Below, one piece after another: positions 18,322 to 27,174 of a DNA stretch of 64,000 nt. The number at the start of each line of letters is the position of its first letter. Position 1 is the stretch's first letter. Made by a program: the position numbers and the translations under genes. Source of the DNA: CPC320 sp002684375 (GTDB lineage: Bacteria; Pseudomonadota; Alphaproteobacteria; Rhodobacterales; Rhodobacteraceae); assembly GCA_965662545.1 (NCBI GenBank), contig CBFIHZ010000014.1, positions 24,804 through 88,803 on the forward strand, given 5' to 3'. The notes beneath the pieces were generated by a model. It was given only the letters and a program-made list of their open reading frames with translations. It was not told the DNA's origin and made no database searches.

Positions 18322-19506
18322 TTAGGGTTGGGTGGTAACAATTTCTGGCAGGCGCTGCGCCGGTGGGGTGTTACGACTGCGCTGGCTGCACACACGCCCG
18401 TCTATGATGGTCATGCCTACGCCGGGCAAATTGCCAAGCTGGATTGACTCGAGAATATTTTTTCCCGGGGCATGTTGGGCTTGGTCCATCAAGACGAAAT
18501 CCGCGCATTTGCCTATCTCGATCAAGCCGGTATCCAGCTCTCTTTGGCGCGACGTATTGCCATTGGCAAAACAAAATGCGGTCTCGGCGGCGACATGACC
18601 AAGGCTCGACAGCATTGCCACCATACGCAGGATACCCAAGGGTTGAACCCCAGAGCCTGCGGGTCCGTCCGTGCCCAAAATAAGTCGGTCCAACTGCTTT
18701 AACTCGCGCGCTGTATTGAGTGTTAGAAGGGCCGCGCGTTCGTTGCCGTTATGAACAATTTCGAGGCTAGCAGAACAGCTTTCGCACAGGCAGACAATCT
18801 GATCATCAGGCAGCGCAGAATGACCACCATTGACATGGCCAATCACGTCAGTGCCGGTTTCAAGTACCATATCGGCATCAATCAAACCAGATCCGGGGAT
18901 TGATGGCCCACCGGTGTGGATTGTGCTCTGGATGCCGTATTTGCGCGCCCAGTCGACCATCTGCTTTGCGGTTTTACCGTCTTTGACCGTGCCAAGACCG
19001 ACTTCGCCCAAAAGTTTCACACCGGCGTCGGCGAGATCTTTAAAATCCTGTTCGACCATGCCGTGTTCGATGACCGGTGCGCCGGCGTGTACCTTCATTC
19101 CCGACGGACGGAAATTTTCATACCAGCGCTGTGAAGCGATTGCCATGGCTTTGAGCCCGACAATATCTTTCGGGCGTCCCGGCATATGTACTTCACCAGC
19201 CGAAATTAATGTGGTGACCCCGCCGTGCAATGTGCTGTCAATCCAATGCAACTGCTGTTGTCGCGGGGTATAATCGCCCACCACCGGGTGGATATGGCTG
19301 TCAATCAATCCTGGTGCCAGCGTTACGCCATGGGCGTCGATCTCAGTGGTGGCCGCCTCGGTGTCGAGATCTTTCTCCGCCCCCCATGCAGTGATTTTAC
19401 CGTTCAGAGCAATCAGGCAATCACCGTCCAAAATCGGCTGCTCTATTTTGCCAGATAGCAACAGGCCAATGTTGCGGATCACTAGTTTTGTGCTGTCTTT
19501 CGCCAT
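18322..19506 (-). CDS. ena: Enamidase (6-oxo-tetrahydronicotinate amidohydrolase)
   Basis: A 394-residue metal-dependent amidohydrolase closely resembling Eubacterium barkeri enamidase. Shared features are the HIHP metal motif followed by GDYTPRQ, SALHGGVTT-like STLHGGVTTLISAG, PGRPKD, VKLLGEVGLGT, HTGGPSIPGS and the tail SRNTPPAQR. Enamidase hydrolyses 1,4,5,6-tetrahydro-6-oxonicotinate to ammonia and 2-formylglutarate. I use the ATG at 19506, which opens the conserved MAKDSTKLVIRN; the frame continues to 19560. It is divergent from the ferredoxin reductase and the rest of the nicotinate operon. Confidence 0.88.
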   Translation of the reverse strand: MAKDSTKLVIRNIGLLLSGKIEQPILDGDCLIALNGKITAWGAEKDLDTEAATTEIDAHGVTLAPGLIDSHIHPVVGDYTPRQQQLHWIDSTLHGGVTTLISAGEVHMPGRPKDIVGLKAMAIASQRWYENFRPSGMKVHAGAPVIEHGMVEQDFKDLADAGVKLLGEVGLGTVKDGKTAKQMVDWARKYGIQSTIHTGGPSIPGSGLIDADMVLETGTDVIGHVNGGHSALPDDQIVCLCESCSASLEIVHNGNERAALLTLNTARELKQLDRLILGTDGPAGSGVQPLGILRMVAMLSSLGHVAAETAFCFANGNTSRQRELDTGLIEIGKCADFVLMDQAQHAPGKNILESIQLGNLPGVGMTIIDGRVCSQRSRNTPPAQRLPEIVTTQP

Positions 19507-19524
19507 AGGAAGTCCCCTTCTGAG

Positions 19525-19540
19525 TCGTTTGAACGCTAAC
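19525..19540. promoter_or_regulatory. Candidate operator C of the nicotinate cluster
   Basis: TCGTTTG-AACG-CTAAC lies 19 bases upstream of the enamidase start. It shares 12 of 16 positions with the sequence at 19603-19618, including the same TCrTTTG and CTAAC halves and spacing. Two similar sites in one divergent promoter fit a MarR-type repressor. Protein binding is inferred. Confidence 0.45.
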
Positions 19541-19590
19541 ATATATTTAACGTCGATCAAGGCAGTATAGTGTCATTCCATGTCAGGCTC

Positions 19591-19622
19591 TTGACAAAAT
19601 TATCATTTGTATGCTAACGAAA
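19591..19622 (+). promoter_or_regulatory. Promoter -35 box and candidate operator A upstream of the ferredoxin reductase
   Basis: A perfect TTGACA at 19591-19596 is followed by TCATTTG-TATG-CTAAC at 19603-19618, which would overlap the spacer and -10 region. No good TATAAT match is present (CTAACG at 17-base spacing), consistent with a weak or regulated promoter. The repeat matches the site at 19525-19540. Confidence 0.45.
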
Positions 19623-19650
19623 TTTTTTGAGTTTAGGGATTTGAATTGGC

Positions 19651-20463
19651 ATGTCAGTCAAGGTCGAAAAAGCGCCAGAAAAATTTGAAATCCCCAAAGG
19701 TTTATTTGTTGAAACAGTGACCTCTGTTCAGCATTACACCGAGAGCCTGTTTAAGTTTCGCATCACACGTCCGGCCAGTTTTCGGTTTAGATCGGGTGAG
19801 TTTGTGATGATTGGCTTGCCCAATGCCGAAAAGCCGGTGTTTCGCGCCTATTCGATTGCCAGTCCCTCGTGGGATGAAGAGATCGAATTTTATTCGATCA
19901 AAGTTCCTGACGGCCCGCTGACCCAACATTTGCAAAAGGTGCGGGCAGGTGACAGTATTTTGATGCGGAAAAAGCCGACAGGGACATTAGTGAACGATGC
20001 GTTGTTGCCCGGAAAGCGGCTGTACATGTTCGCCACAGGCACGGGCATTGCGCCCTTTGCCAGCCTGATCCGGGACCCTGACACTTATGAAAAGTTCGAC
20101 CAGCTTATCCTATGTCATACCTGTCGACAGGTGGCAGAACTGCGGTACGGACACGAGCTGGTTGCGGCGCTGAAGGATGATCCGTTGGTTGGGGATCTGG
20201 CAGTGCAGCGGTTGATCCACTATACCACTGTGACCCGCGAAGATTTCCCGTTTCAGGGGCGGCAAACAGATTTGATGGCGTCGGGTAAGCTGTTTGATGA
20301 TCTGGGCCTGCCACCGTTGTCCGTCGCTGATGATCGCGCGATGATTTGCGGCTCAATGGATATGCTGCGCGACACCAAAGCGGCTTTGGAAGGTTTTGGC
20401 CTGCAAGAGGGCTCAAACAGCAAACCAGCTACTTTTGTGGTCGAGCGGGCATTTGTCGGGTAA
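19651..20463 (+). CDS. fpr: Ferredoxin-NADP+ reductase
   Basis: A 270-residue FAD flavoprotein of the bacterial FPR type. RAYSIASPSW (FAD phosphate and isoalloxazine contact), GTGIAPFASLIRD (NADP site), CHTCRQVAELRY and ICGSMDML are the family blocks; the C-terminus ends VERAFVG, as in subclass I bacterial FPRs. It exchanges electrons between NADPH and ferredoxin or flavodoxin. Here it opens the nicotinate operon, so it likely supplies reduced ferredoxin to 6-hydroxynicotinate reductase, which is ferredoxin-dependent in E. barkeri. No ferredoxin gene is in the cluster. Confidence 0.9.
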   Translation: MSVKVEKAPEKFEIPKGLFVETVTSVQHYTESLFKFRITRPASFRFRSGEFVMIGLPNAEKPVFRAYSIASPSWDEEIEFYSIKVPDGPLTQHLQKVRAGDSILMRKKPTGTLVNDALLPGKRLYMFATGTGIAPFASLIRDPDTYEKFDQLILCHTCRQVAELRYGHELVAALKDDPLVGDLAVQRLIHYTTVTREDFPFQGRQTDLMASGKLFDDLGLPPLSVADDRAMICGSMDMLRDTKAALEGFGLQEGSNSKPATFVVERAFVG

Positions 20464-20530
20464 TCTGTGCCTGTGGTTGGCTTGCGCCAGTAAATAGTCA
20501 GGCAAAGCGGCATTCCGGTGGCTATTTTGT

Positions 20531-20573
20531 TTGACACCAGAGGCTGCAAGAATAATTATTCGTATGCAAATGA
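20531..20573 (+). promoter_or_regulatory. Sigma-70 promoter with overlapping palindrome upstream of nicotinate dehydrogenase
   Basis: TTGACA (20531-20536), a 17-base spacer and AATTAT (20554-20559) make a good promoter. The imperfect palindrome TTCGTATG/CAAATGAA (20558-20573, 12 of 16 positions symmetric) overlaps the -10 and start region. Its half TTCATTTG (reverse strand) matches the TCATTTG half of the sites at 19525 and 19603. It probably drives the operon that begins at 20594. Confidence 0.55.
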
Positions 20574-20593
20574 ACTGATAGGGTGGCTCTGAC

Positions 20594-21496
20594 TTGGAAT
20601 ATTTCGCGCCGACAGCGTTGCAAGATGCAGTGGACTTTCTGCAGCAAAGCGGCAAGGCTGGGGTTGCGATTGTTGCGGGTGCCACAGATTGGTTTCCGGC
20701 ACGCGGCGACCGGCCTTTGCATCGACCTGTTATGGACATCACTAAAATTGCAGAACTTCAGGGGATTGAACGCACAGCGCAGGGCTGGCGTTTTGGCGCC
20801 GCGGCCACTTGGTCTGATATTGTAAAGGCTGATTTACCATCCTGTTTTGCTGGTTTGAAAGCTGCGGCCCGCGAGATCGGGTCGGTGCAGATTCAAAACG
20901 TTGCGACATTGGCGGGCAATCTGTGCAACGCTTCGCCGGCGGCCGACGGGGTGCCGCCTTTGCTGACACTTGATGCTGCGGTGGAAATTGCATCGCTGTC
21001 CGGCGTTCGGTCTGTACCCCTGACCAATTTTGTACTCGGCGTGCGCCAAACTGCGTTGCAACCCGGCGAGATGGTTACGGCAATCACGGTTCCTGCTTTG
21101 CCTACGCAGTTTGGTGAGGGCGTGGGCTGTTTTATCAAGATTGGCGCACGCAAATATCTGGTAATTTCAATCACAATGGTTGCGGCTTTGGTGGCCGTTG
21201 CAGACGGTAAAATTACCGAGGCACGCGTTGCTGTGGGCGCGTGTTCAGCGGTTGCCCAAAGGGTGCCGATGCTAGAGGCGGCGCTGCGAGGGTGTACGGC
21301 CGCGCAGGTCGAGGCGGCAATCTGCCCGGCCCATCTCGAGACGCTCTCGCCGATTTCGGACATGCGCGGCTCTGCTTTGTATCGCGCTGACGCGGCGTTT
21401 GAGTTGTGCCGCCGGGCGGTAGCCGGGTCGGTGGCCGGGGCGCTGGCCGGGGCGCCGGACAGTGCAGTGCAAAAAGGGGGGATTGGCCATGGATAA
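20594..21496 (+). CDS. Nicotinate dehydrogenase FAD subunit (xanthine dehydrogenase family)
   Basis: A 300-residue FAD-binding subunit of a molybdenum hydroxylase. The FAD segments are VAGATDWFP (residues 32-40) and VATLAGNLCNASPAAD (around residue 103), followed by the CO-dehydrogenase C-terminal domain. It starts with TTG at 20594, with AGGGTGG upstream and no nearby ATG. The 3' end overlaps the fused 2Fe-2S/molybdenum subunit by 8 bases. Together they should hydroxylate nicotinate to 6-hydroxynicotinate; this substrate is inferred from the adjacent reductase and enamidase. Confidence 0.85.
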   Translation: MEYFAPTALQDAVDFLQQSGKAGVAIVAGATDWFPARGDRPLHRPVMDITKIAELQGIERTAQGWRFGAAATWSDIVKADLPSCFAGLKAAAREIGSVQIQNVATLAGNLCNASPAADGVPPLLTLDAAVEIASLSGVRSVPLTNFVLGVRQTALQPGEMVTAITVPALPTQFGEGVGCFIKIGARKYLVISITMVAALVAVADGKITEARVAVGACSAVAQRVPMLEAALRGCTAAQVEAAICPAHLETLSPISDMRGSALYRADAAFELCRRAVAGSVAGALAGAPDSAVQKGGIGHG

Positions 21497-24251
21497 TGTG
21501 GCGCGGCTTTTGGGGCAATCCACCGAATTTAAGTTGAATGGCCGGATGGTGACAGTGTCAGCGGCCGCTGGCGCGCGGCTGTCGCACAGTTTGCGCGAAC
21601 AATTGGGGGCCAAGGATGTCAAAATTGGCTGTAACGCAGGTGATTGTGGCGCCTGCACAGTCTTGGTCGATGGTGATCCGGTTTGTGCCTGCCTGATGCC
21701 AACTCAGCAGGCTGCAGGCAAAACGCTTGAAACCTTGGTGGGGCTTGTGGGGCAGGATCCCCGCGCCAAAGCCCTGGTGCAGAGCTTTCAGAACCATCAG
21801 GCGGCGCAATGCGGCATTTGCACACCCGGCGTTATGGTTTCGGCGGTTGCGTTGTTACGCAATGTCCGTACACCGACAATCGGACAGATTCAGGATGCAC
21901 TCGGGGGAGTGTTGTGCCGTTGTACCGGGTACCGCAAGATTATCGACGCGGTCTGTGAAGTTGGGCAGGCTGAGGCGTTCCCAGAGGCGGTCAGTGGCTC
22001 CGGCGCGGTCGGAACCTCTGTGGCACGTCTGGACGGGTTGCAAAAACTTCAGGGGCGCGAGGTGTTTGGTGATGATGTCGCCCCAACACAGGCGCTGGTG
22101 ATCAAAGCGGTTCGCTCGCCTTTCGCCCGAGCAGAGTTCCGCTTTGGGGATCTTGAACACTATGTGACCTCCACTGCAGGGGTACATGCGGTTTTGACCG
22201 CGGCGGATGTGCCCGGGAAAAATGCGTTTGGCGTCATCCCCGCGTTTCAGGATCAGCCGGTTTTTGCTGAGAAAGAAGCCCGGTTTCGCGGTGAAGCCGT
22301 TGCCGCCGTGATTGGTACCGCAACTGCGATGGCGTGTTTTGATGAAACCGGTTTTCCGGTGACTTGGGAAGAGCGTCACGCTGTATCTCAGGTTGCACAG
22401 GCGCTGATGACCACGGCACCGCAACTGCATGCAGACCATCCCCAAAACGTGATGTGCGGCGGCTTTGTGGCGCGTGGTGACGCACAAAGCGGGTTGATGG
22501 GTGCCGAGGTTGTGGTGGAAGGGTTGTTTGAAACCGGTTTTGTGGAGCATGGATATATCGAGCCAGAGGCGGGCTTCGCCGAATGCGTGGAAGGGCGTAT
22601 TGAGGTGCATGCCTGCACCCAAGCGCCGGTCATGGATTTAGAAAGTCTGGCGGCAATTCTCGGATGTGATCAACGTAAAATTCGGATACGACCCACCGCG
22701 GTCGGAGGCGGATTTGGCTCTAAGCTGGATTTGTCAGTCCAGCCGTTTCTGGCGCTGGCGGCGCTGAAAACGGGTCAGCCGGTGCGCATGACTTACAGCC
22801 GCACAGAGACGATGCAAGCGACAACCAAACGCCACCCCTCTCAAATTAATCTCAAGATAGGCGCAACGAAAGCCGGACGGCTGTGCGGGTTTGCATTTAA
22901 AGGAGACTTTAACACCGGGGCCTATGCCTCATGGGGGCCAACGGTTGCCAATCGCGTGCCGGTGCATGCTTCGGGTCCCTATCAGATAGCCAATTACCGC
23001 GCTGAGTCTCGTGGAATCTATACCCATTGTCCGCCCGCCGGGGCGTTTCGCGGCTTTGGTGTTCCGCAGGCGGCGATTGCGCAAGAAAGCCTATTTGACG
23101 AATTGGCAAATAAACTGGGGATCGACGCGCTGGAATTTCGCGAGATAAACGCGCTGGAAGACGGCGCTGAAACAGTTTGTGGGCAGGTGTTTGAACAGGG
23201 TGTCGGCATCAAAGCTTGTCTGCGGGCCTTGCGCCCCGCCTGGCGGCGGGAAAAGGCACTTTGCGCCGCGTTCAATGCCGAGAACGCATCTCGAAAGCGC
23301 GGTGTTGGGGTGGCTGCTGGCTGGTATGGATGTGGCAATACTTCGCTGCCCAACCCGTCGACGATTAAATCTGGAATTACCGCGGATGGGCGTATTTTTT
23401 TGCATCAAGGTGCGACTGATATCGGGCAGGGGGCCAATACGGTAATTACGCAGATTTTTGCGCAGGCGTTGGGGGTATCGGTGCACGATATCCATCTGTT
23501 GGGTCCCGACACGGATATCACGCCTGACGCGGGTAAAACATCGGCCTCGCGCCAGACGTTTGTGTCCGGCAATGCCGCGCGTCTGTCGGGCGAAAGTTTG
23601 CGGCGCAAAGTACTGGCACTGGCAAATGCAGGTCCCGATGCACCTCTCAGCTTTGACGTCGGGACGGTGACCATCGGGGATAGCGCCGCGCCGCATGTCG
23701 TGGCATTACAGCGGCTGCCTGAAGGGGCAGACGGCTATGTTCTTACGGCGACAGAAACCTATGATCCGCCAACTCTGCCCTTGGATGAAAACGGCCAAGG
23801 GGTGCCTTATGCGCAGTTCGGCTATGCGGCCCATCTTGCTGTGGTTGAGGTGGATATCCGTTTGGGGTGCGTCACACCGCAGCGGTTCACGGCGGCCCAT
23901 GATGTGGGCCAAGCGATCAATCCGCTGCTGGTCGAAGGTCAGGTACAGGGGGGCATTGCGCAGGGATTGGGCATGGCCCTAATGGAGGAATATCTGCCGG
24001 GAAAGACTGAAAATCTGCATGATTATCTGGTGCCAACCATCGGAGATGTTCCGCCGATCGAGACGTTGATTATCGAACGGGCCGATGCCGAGGGCCCCTA
24101 TGGCGCCAAAGGACTGGGCGAGCACGTTCTGATCCCCACGGCCCCGGCGATATTGAACGCGATCAAAGATGCGACCGGGGTGCGGCTTTATAGCGTGCCG
24201 GCCACTCCATCACGGGTGCGCATGGCATTGAAAGAGGCTGGGTATGACTGA
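21489..24251 (+). CDS. Nicotinate dehydrogenase, fused 2Fe-2S and molybdenum-cofactor subunit
   Basis: A 920-residue fusion. Residues 1-150 form a 2Fe-2S domain (GCNAGDCGACTVLV, CGICTPGV, CRCTGYRK); after a linker, residues 170-920 form the molybdopterin domain (GGGFGSKLD, AFRGFGVPQAA, GATDIGQGANTV, and the catalytic glutamate in AKGLGEHVLIPTAP). The hydroxylase adds water-derived oxygen to a heterocycle. The ATG at 21489 follows AAGGGGGG; the frame is open to 21462. In E. barkeri the same enzyme is split into four subunits, so the fusion is a notable difference. Substrate is inferred from context. Confidence 0.87.
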   Translation: MDNVARLLGQSTEFKLNGRMVTVSAAAGARLSHSLREQLGAKDVKIGCNAGDCGACTVLVDGDPVCACLMPTQQAAGKTLETLVGLVGQDPRAKALVQSFQNHQAAQCGICTPGVMVSAVALLRNVRTPTIGQIQDALGGVLCRCTGYRKIIDAVCEVGQAEAFPEAVSGSGAVGTSVARLDGLQKLQGREVFGDDVAPTQALVIKAVRSPFARAEFRFGDLEHYVTSTAGVHAVLTAADVPGKNAFGVIPAFQDQPVFAEKEARFRGEAVAAVIGTATAMACFDETGFPVTWEERHAVSQVAQALMTTAPQLHADHPQNVMCGGFVARGDAQSGLMGAEVVVEGLFETGFVEHGYIEPEAGFAECVEGRIEVHACTQAPVMDLESLAAILGCDQRKIRIRPTAVGGGFGSKLDLSVQPFLALAALKTGQPVRMTYSRTETMQATTKRHPSQINLKIGATKAGRLCGFAFKGDFNTGAYASWGPTVANRVPVHASGPYQIANYRAESRGIYTHCPPAGAFRGFGVPQAAIAQESLFDELANKLGIDALEFREINALEDGAETVCGQVFEQGVGIKACLRALRPAWRREKALCAAFNAENASRKRGVGVAAGWYGCGNTSLPNPSTIKSGITADGRIFLHQGATDIGQGANTVITQIFAQALGVSVHDIHLLGPDTDITPDAGKTSASRQTFVSGNAARLSGESLRRKVLALANAGPDAPLSFDVGTVTIGDSAAPHVVALQRLPEGADGYVLTATETYDPPTLPLDENGQGVPYAQFGYAAHLAVVEVDIRLGCVTPQRFTAAHDVGQAINPLLVEGQVQGGIAQGLGMALMEEYLPGKTENLHDYLVPTIGDVPPIETLIIERADAEGPYGAKGLGEHVLIPTAPAILNAIKDATGVRLYSVPATPSRVRMALKEAGYD

Positions 24252-25737
24252 TCAACCCTCCGCCAAACCGGTGAAAATTCGCTGTGATGCCTGTCCGGTC
24301 ATGTGTTTTATTGCCGACGGGAAATCCGGGGCTTGTGACCGTTATGCCAACCAAGATGGCGATTTGATCCGGCTTGATCCGCTGACAGTGATCGAAAGTG
24401 GGGTGCCTGCGGTTGCGTTTCTCGACACCGGAGATTCAGCGTCGGAGTGGGACGGCGACGTGATAAAGGGACATCGTCAATTTGTCACTGCCGTTGGTGC
24501 TGGAACCACCTATCCCGATTACAAACCAGCGCCTTTTATCGTTAGCCAGCAGGTCGATGATATCGATATGGTTACTGTGGTGACTGAGGCCATCTTCAGC
24601 TATTGCGGGGTGAAGGTTAAAATTGATTCCGATCGTCATATCGGTCACGAACGGGCCATCGTGCGCGCCAATGGCGAGCCGATAGGGCATGTGATGACTG
24701 GTGAATACGGCTCGAAAATGCTGTCCTTGGGCGGGGTTGATCACCTGACCGGCGGATCTAAAAAAGAGGGGCGGGCGACCTGTGACGCGCTGCTGCAACT
24801 GTGCAACCGGCAAGCGGTCGACTTGGAAATCGAAGCGGGCGCAACGCTCACTGTGCAGGCTGGTCAGCCCCCGATTATCAATGGGGTTGCTGAAAAGCTG
24901 ATGCGCGTGGGATGTGGGTCTGCGACAATCGGCATGTTTGCCCAGCAATGGGCGCCTTATGTTGATGAGGTGGTGGTTGTGGATGATCACATCACCGGCG
25001 TTCTGTCCGAACACGAGGCGGGCAAAGGTTTGGATATGGCGCCATCCGGTATTAAGGTGACGGGCCGTAAATCCACGCCGGGACGATATTTTCAGGTGGC
25101 CGAACCCGGCACTGGCTGGGGCGGTACAGATGTGGATGATCCGCTGTCAATCTTAAAACCTGCCGATCCAAAGAAAGCCTGGCCGGGATTGCGCCTGTTG
25201 ATGATCTCGACTACGGGCGAACAATGGGCCTATTTTGAACTGGATGAAGATTTGGTGCCGCAACCCGCCACGATATCAGCGCCACTTTTGGCCTCGGCGG
25301 AACGGGTGGCTGAGAACTGTGAACCATCTCTGTGCTCGGTTTTGTTTATGGGTGGCGCGGGGGGATCCCTGCGGGCTGGGGTAACCGAAAACCCCGTGCG
25401 GCTGACCCGGTCGGTCAAACAGGCACTGACCCATGTTACATGTGGTGGTGCTCCAGCCTATATCTGGCCCGGCGGCGGCATCACCTTTATGGCTGACGTG
25501 ATGGAGATGCCAAGCAATGCGTTTGGCTATGTGCCGACACCGGCTTTGGTCGCGCCGGTCGAGTTTACACTCCGCAAAGCTGATTATGTTGCACTGGGCG
25601 GGCATACGGACCGTATCGTACCGCTACAAGCGGTGCTCAGTTCTGACATTCGCACAGTTGCTCCGATAACCAATCATGCTCATCCGGCTGACCGGAAAAA
25701 TTATCGTTGGGCAGTGTCAAAACAGGTCGGCTCGTAA
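24244..25737 (+). CDS. hnr: 6-hydroxynicotinate reductase
   Basis: A 497-residue protein resembling E. barkeri Hnr. The N-terminal cysteines C14, C17, C21 and C31 (CDACPVMC then GACDRY) form an Fe-S site, and further motifs include GHERAIVRANGEPIGHV and MGGAGGSLRAGVTENPVRLT. Hnr reduces 6-hydroxynicotinate to 1,4,5,6-tetrahydro-6-oxonicotinate with ferredoxin and, as I recall, carries a covalent flavin. At residues 198-203 it has AGATLT, close to the SGAT core of ApbE flavinylation sites. The start overlaps the upstream gene by 8 bases and the stop overlaps the UPF0280 start. Confidence 0.87.
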   Translation: MTDQPSAKPVKIRCDACPVMCFIADGKSGACDRYANQDGDLIRLDPLTVIESGVPAVAFLDTGDSASEWDGDVIKGHRQFVTAVGAGTTYPDYKPAPFIVSQQVDDIDMVTVVTEAIFSYCGVKVKIDSDRHIGHERAIVRANGEPIGHVMTGEYGSKMLSLGGVDHLTGGSKKEGRATCDALLQLCNRQAVDLEIEAGATLTVQAGQPPIINGVAEKLMRVGCGSATIGMFAQQWAPYVDEVVVVDDHITGVLSEHEAGKGLDMAPSGIKVTGRKSTPGRYFQVAEPGTGWGGTDVDDPLSILKPADPKKAWPGLRLLMISTTGEQWAYFELDEDLVPQPATISAPLLASAERVAENCEPSLCSVLFMGGAGGSLRAGVTENPVRLTRSVKQALTHVTCGGAPAYIWPGGGITFMADVMEMPSNAFGYVPTPALVAPVEFTLRKADYVALGGHTDRIVPLQAVLSSDIRTVAPITNHAHPADRKNYRWAVSKQVGS

Positions 25738-26597
25738 TGCAGACCGCTGTGGCAAAACGGCTGGCGGATGGCAGGCGTCTGCATCTACAGCATGGTCCGA
25801 TTGATTTGATCATCGGCGCGGACGGGGATCGTGAGAGGGCATTTGCAGCGGCAACACAGCGTTTTCAAACCGTTTTGGAGGAATTGGTTGCCGAACTGCC
25901 AATATTGCGGTGTCAGAAAAAAGGTGAGGTGACAGGGGCAATTGCGTGGCAGATGCAGCGTGCGATCCACCCCCATGCGACGCAGGGTTTTGTCACGCCG
26001 ATGGCGGCTGTTGCCGGGGCGGTTGCCGATACTGTGCTGGCGGCTATGCTGGATAAGGCAAGACCGCGCCGTGCCTATGTCAATAATGGTGGCGATATTG
26101 CGCTGTGGCTCACCGGGGCCGAGCGGTTCCGCACATTGGTTGCGGGGTCTGACAATGCGGAACTGGCCCGGATCACTTTAACGACGGCTGATCCCGCCCG
26201 CGGCATTGCCACCAGCGGACGGCACGGGCGCAGCCTGTCGCGGGGCATTGCCGATGCGGTCACAGTGTTGGCACAGACTGCCGCCGAGGCGGATGTCGCC
26301 GCAACGATGATTGCCAATGCGGTGGATTTACCCGACCATCTGGCGATTCTTCGTGTGCCGGCCTGTGATCTTGATCCCGACAGCGATCTGGGTCAGCGCC
26401 AAGTGGTTACAGACGTGGGTGGGTTGGCAGGCAGCGATGTAACCAAGGCATTGGGCAGGGGTGGGCTTTTGGCCGAACAGATGTTGGGCAAGGGGTTGAT
26501 CTGCGGTGCTGCGCTCTTCTTGCAAGGGCAATCGTATATTATTGATCCGGTGAAAACGCAATTTAATCAACTTGGAAAGACTATGGAATATGCCTGA
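25737..26597 (+). CDS. UPF0280 family protein (ApbE-like fold)
   Basis: A 286-residue member of UPF0280, whose fold belongs to the ApbE-like superfamily. Recognisable parts are AVAGAVADTVLAAM, AYVNNGGDIALWL, RGIATSGRHGRSLSRGIADAVTVLA and AATMIANAVD. ApbE proteins transfer FMN from FAD to a threonine in an SGAT-like site. The gene overlaps hnr by one base, and Hnr has an AGATLT sequence, so a role in flavinylating Hnr is a reasonable guess. UPF0280 has no established biochemical function that I know of, and it might instead handle a pathway intermediate. Confidence 0.82.
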   Translation: MQTAVAKRLADGRRLHLQHGPIDLIIGADGDRERAFAAATQRFQTVLEELVAELPILRCQKKGEVTGAIAWQMQRAIHPHATQGFVTPMAAVAGAVADTVLAAMLDKARPRRAYVNNGGDIALWLTGAERFRTLVAGSDNAELARITLTTADPARGIATSGRHGRSLSRGIADAVTVLAQTAAEADVAATMIANAVDLPDHLAILRVPACDLDPDSDLGQRQVVTDVGGLAGSDVTKALGRGGLLAEQMLGKGLICGAALFLQGQSYIIDPVKTQFNQLGKTMEYA

Positions 26598-27174
26598 AGT
26601 TAAGATCAGAAAAATCATCAGTTGCACCGAAGAGATCTATCACGAGGGGGGCCCCAAGGCTGACACGCCGCTGCGCCGTGCCGCGGTTGTTGCCGTGATT
26701 GAAAATCCGTTTGCCGGTACATTCGCCGAAGATATTCAGCCCTTTATGGATGACCTCAAGCCGCTGGGTCTTGAGATGGCGACTAGGTTAGTTGGGCTGC
26801 TGGGTGGTGATCCTGCCGTGGTCGAAGGGTATGGAAAAGGTGCAATTATTGGCGCTGCAGGCGAGTTGGAACACGGCGCGCTCTGGCATGCGCCTGGCGG
26901 CTATGCGATGCGCGATGTGCTGGGTGGGGCGAAAGCCATCGTGCCGTCATCAAAAAAGGTAGGAGGCGTGGGCGCACGTCTTGATGTGCCCGTCACCCAT
27001 ATTGAGGCGTCTTATGTGCGCAGTCATTTTGACTCGATGGAAATTGGTCTCAATGACGCACCGCGGGCCAATGAGATGGTTTTGACGCTGGTGATGACCA
27101 CGGGCGCGCGGGTGCACAATCGGGCAGGTGGCTTGCAGGCGGATAAAATTACAGGAAAGGATGGATTGAGATGA
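26590..27174 (+). CDS. AA_synth family protein (DUF1185), first copy
   Basis: A 194-residue protein of the 'amino acid synthesis' Pfam family. It shares with the next gene the blocks AVIENPFAGTFAEDIQP, GAAGELEHGA, IVPSSKKVGG, LDVPVTHIEASYVRSHFDSM and LNDAPRANE. The family has structures but no confirmed reaction. The start ATG at 26590 lies inside the UPF0280 stop region with GGAAAG upstream. In a nicotinate operon it may act on 2-formylglutarate or another ring-opening product; this is inference. Confidence 0.82.
   Translation: MPEVKIRKIISCTEEIYHEGGPKADTPLRRAAVVAVIENPFAGTFAEDIQPFMDDLKPLGLEMATRLVGLLGGDPAVVEGYGKGAIIGAAGELEHGALWHAPGGYAMRDVLGGAKAIVPSSKKVGGVGARLDVPVTHIEASYVRSHFDSMEIGLNDAPRANEMVLTLVMTTGARVHNRAGGLQADKITGKDGLR

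Noticed and set aside
23091..23696. 201-codon minus-strand frame
   Set aside because: Antisense to the molybdenum subunit of nicotinate dehydrogenase; no domain visible.
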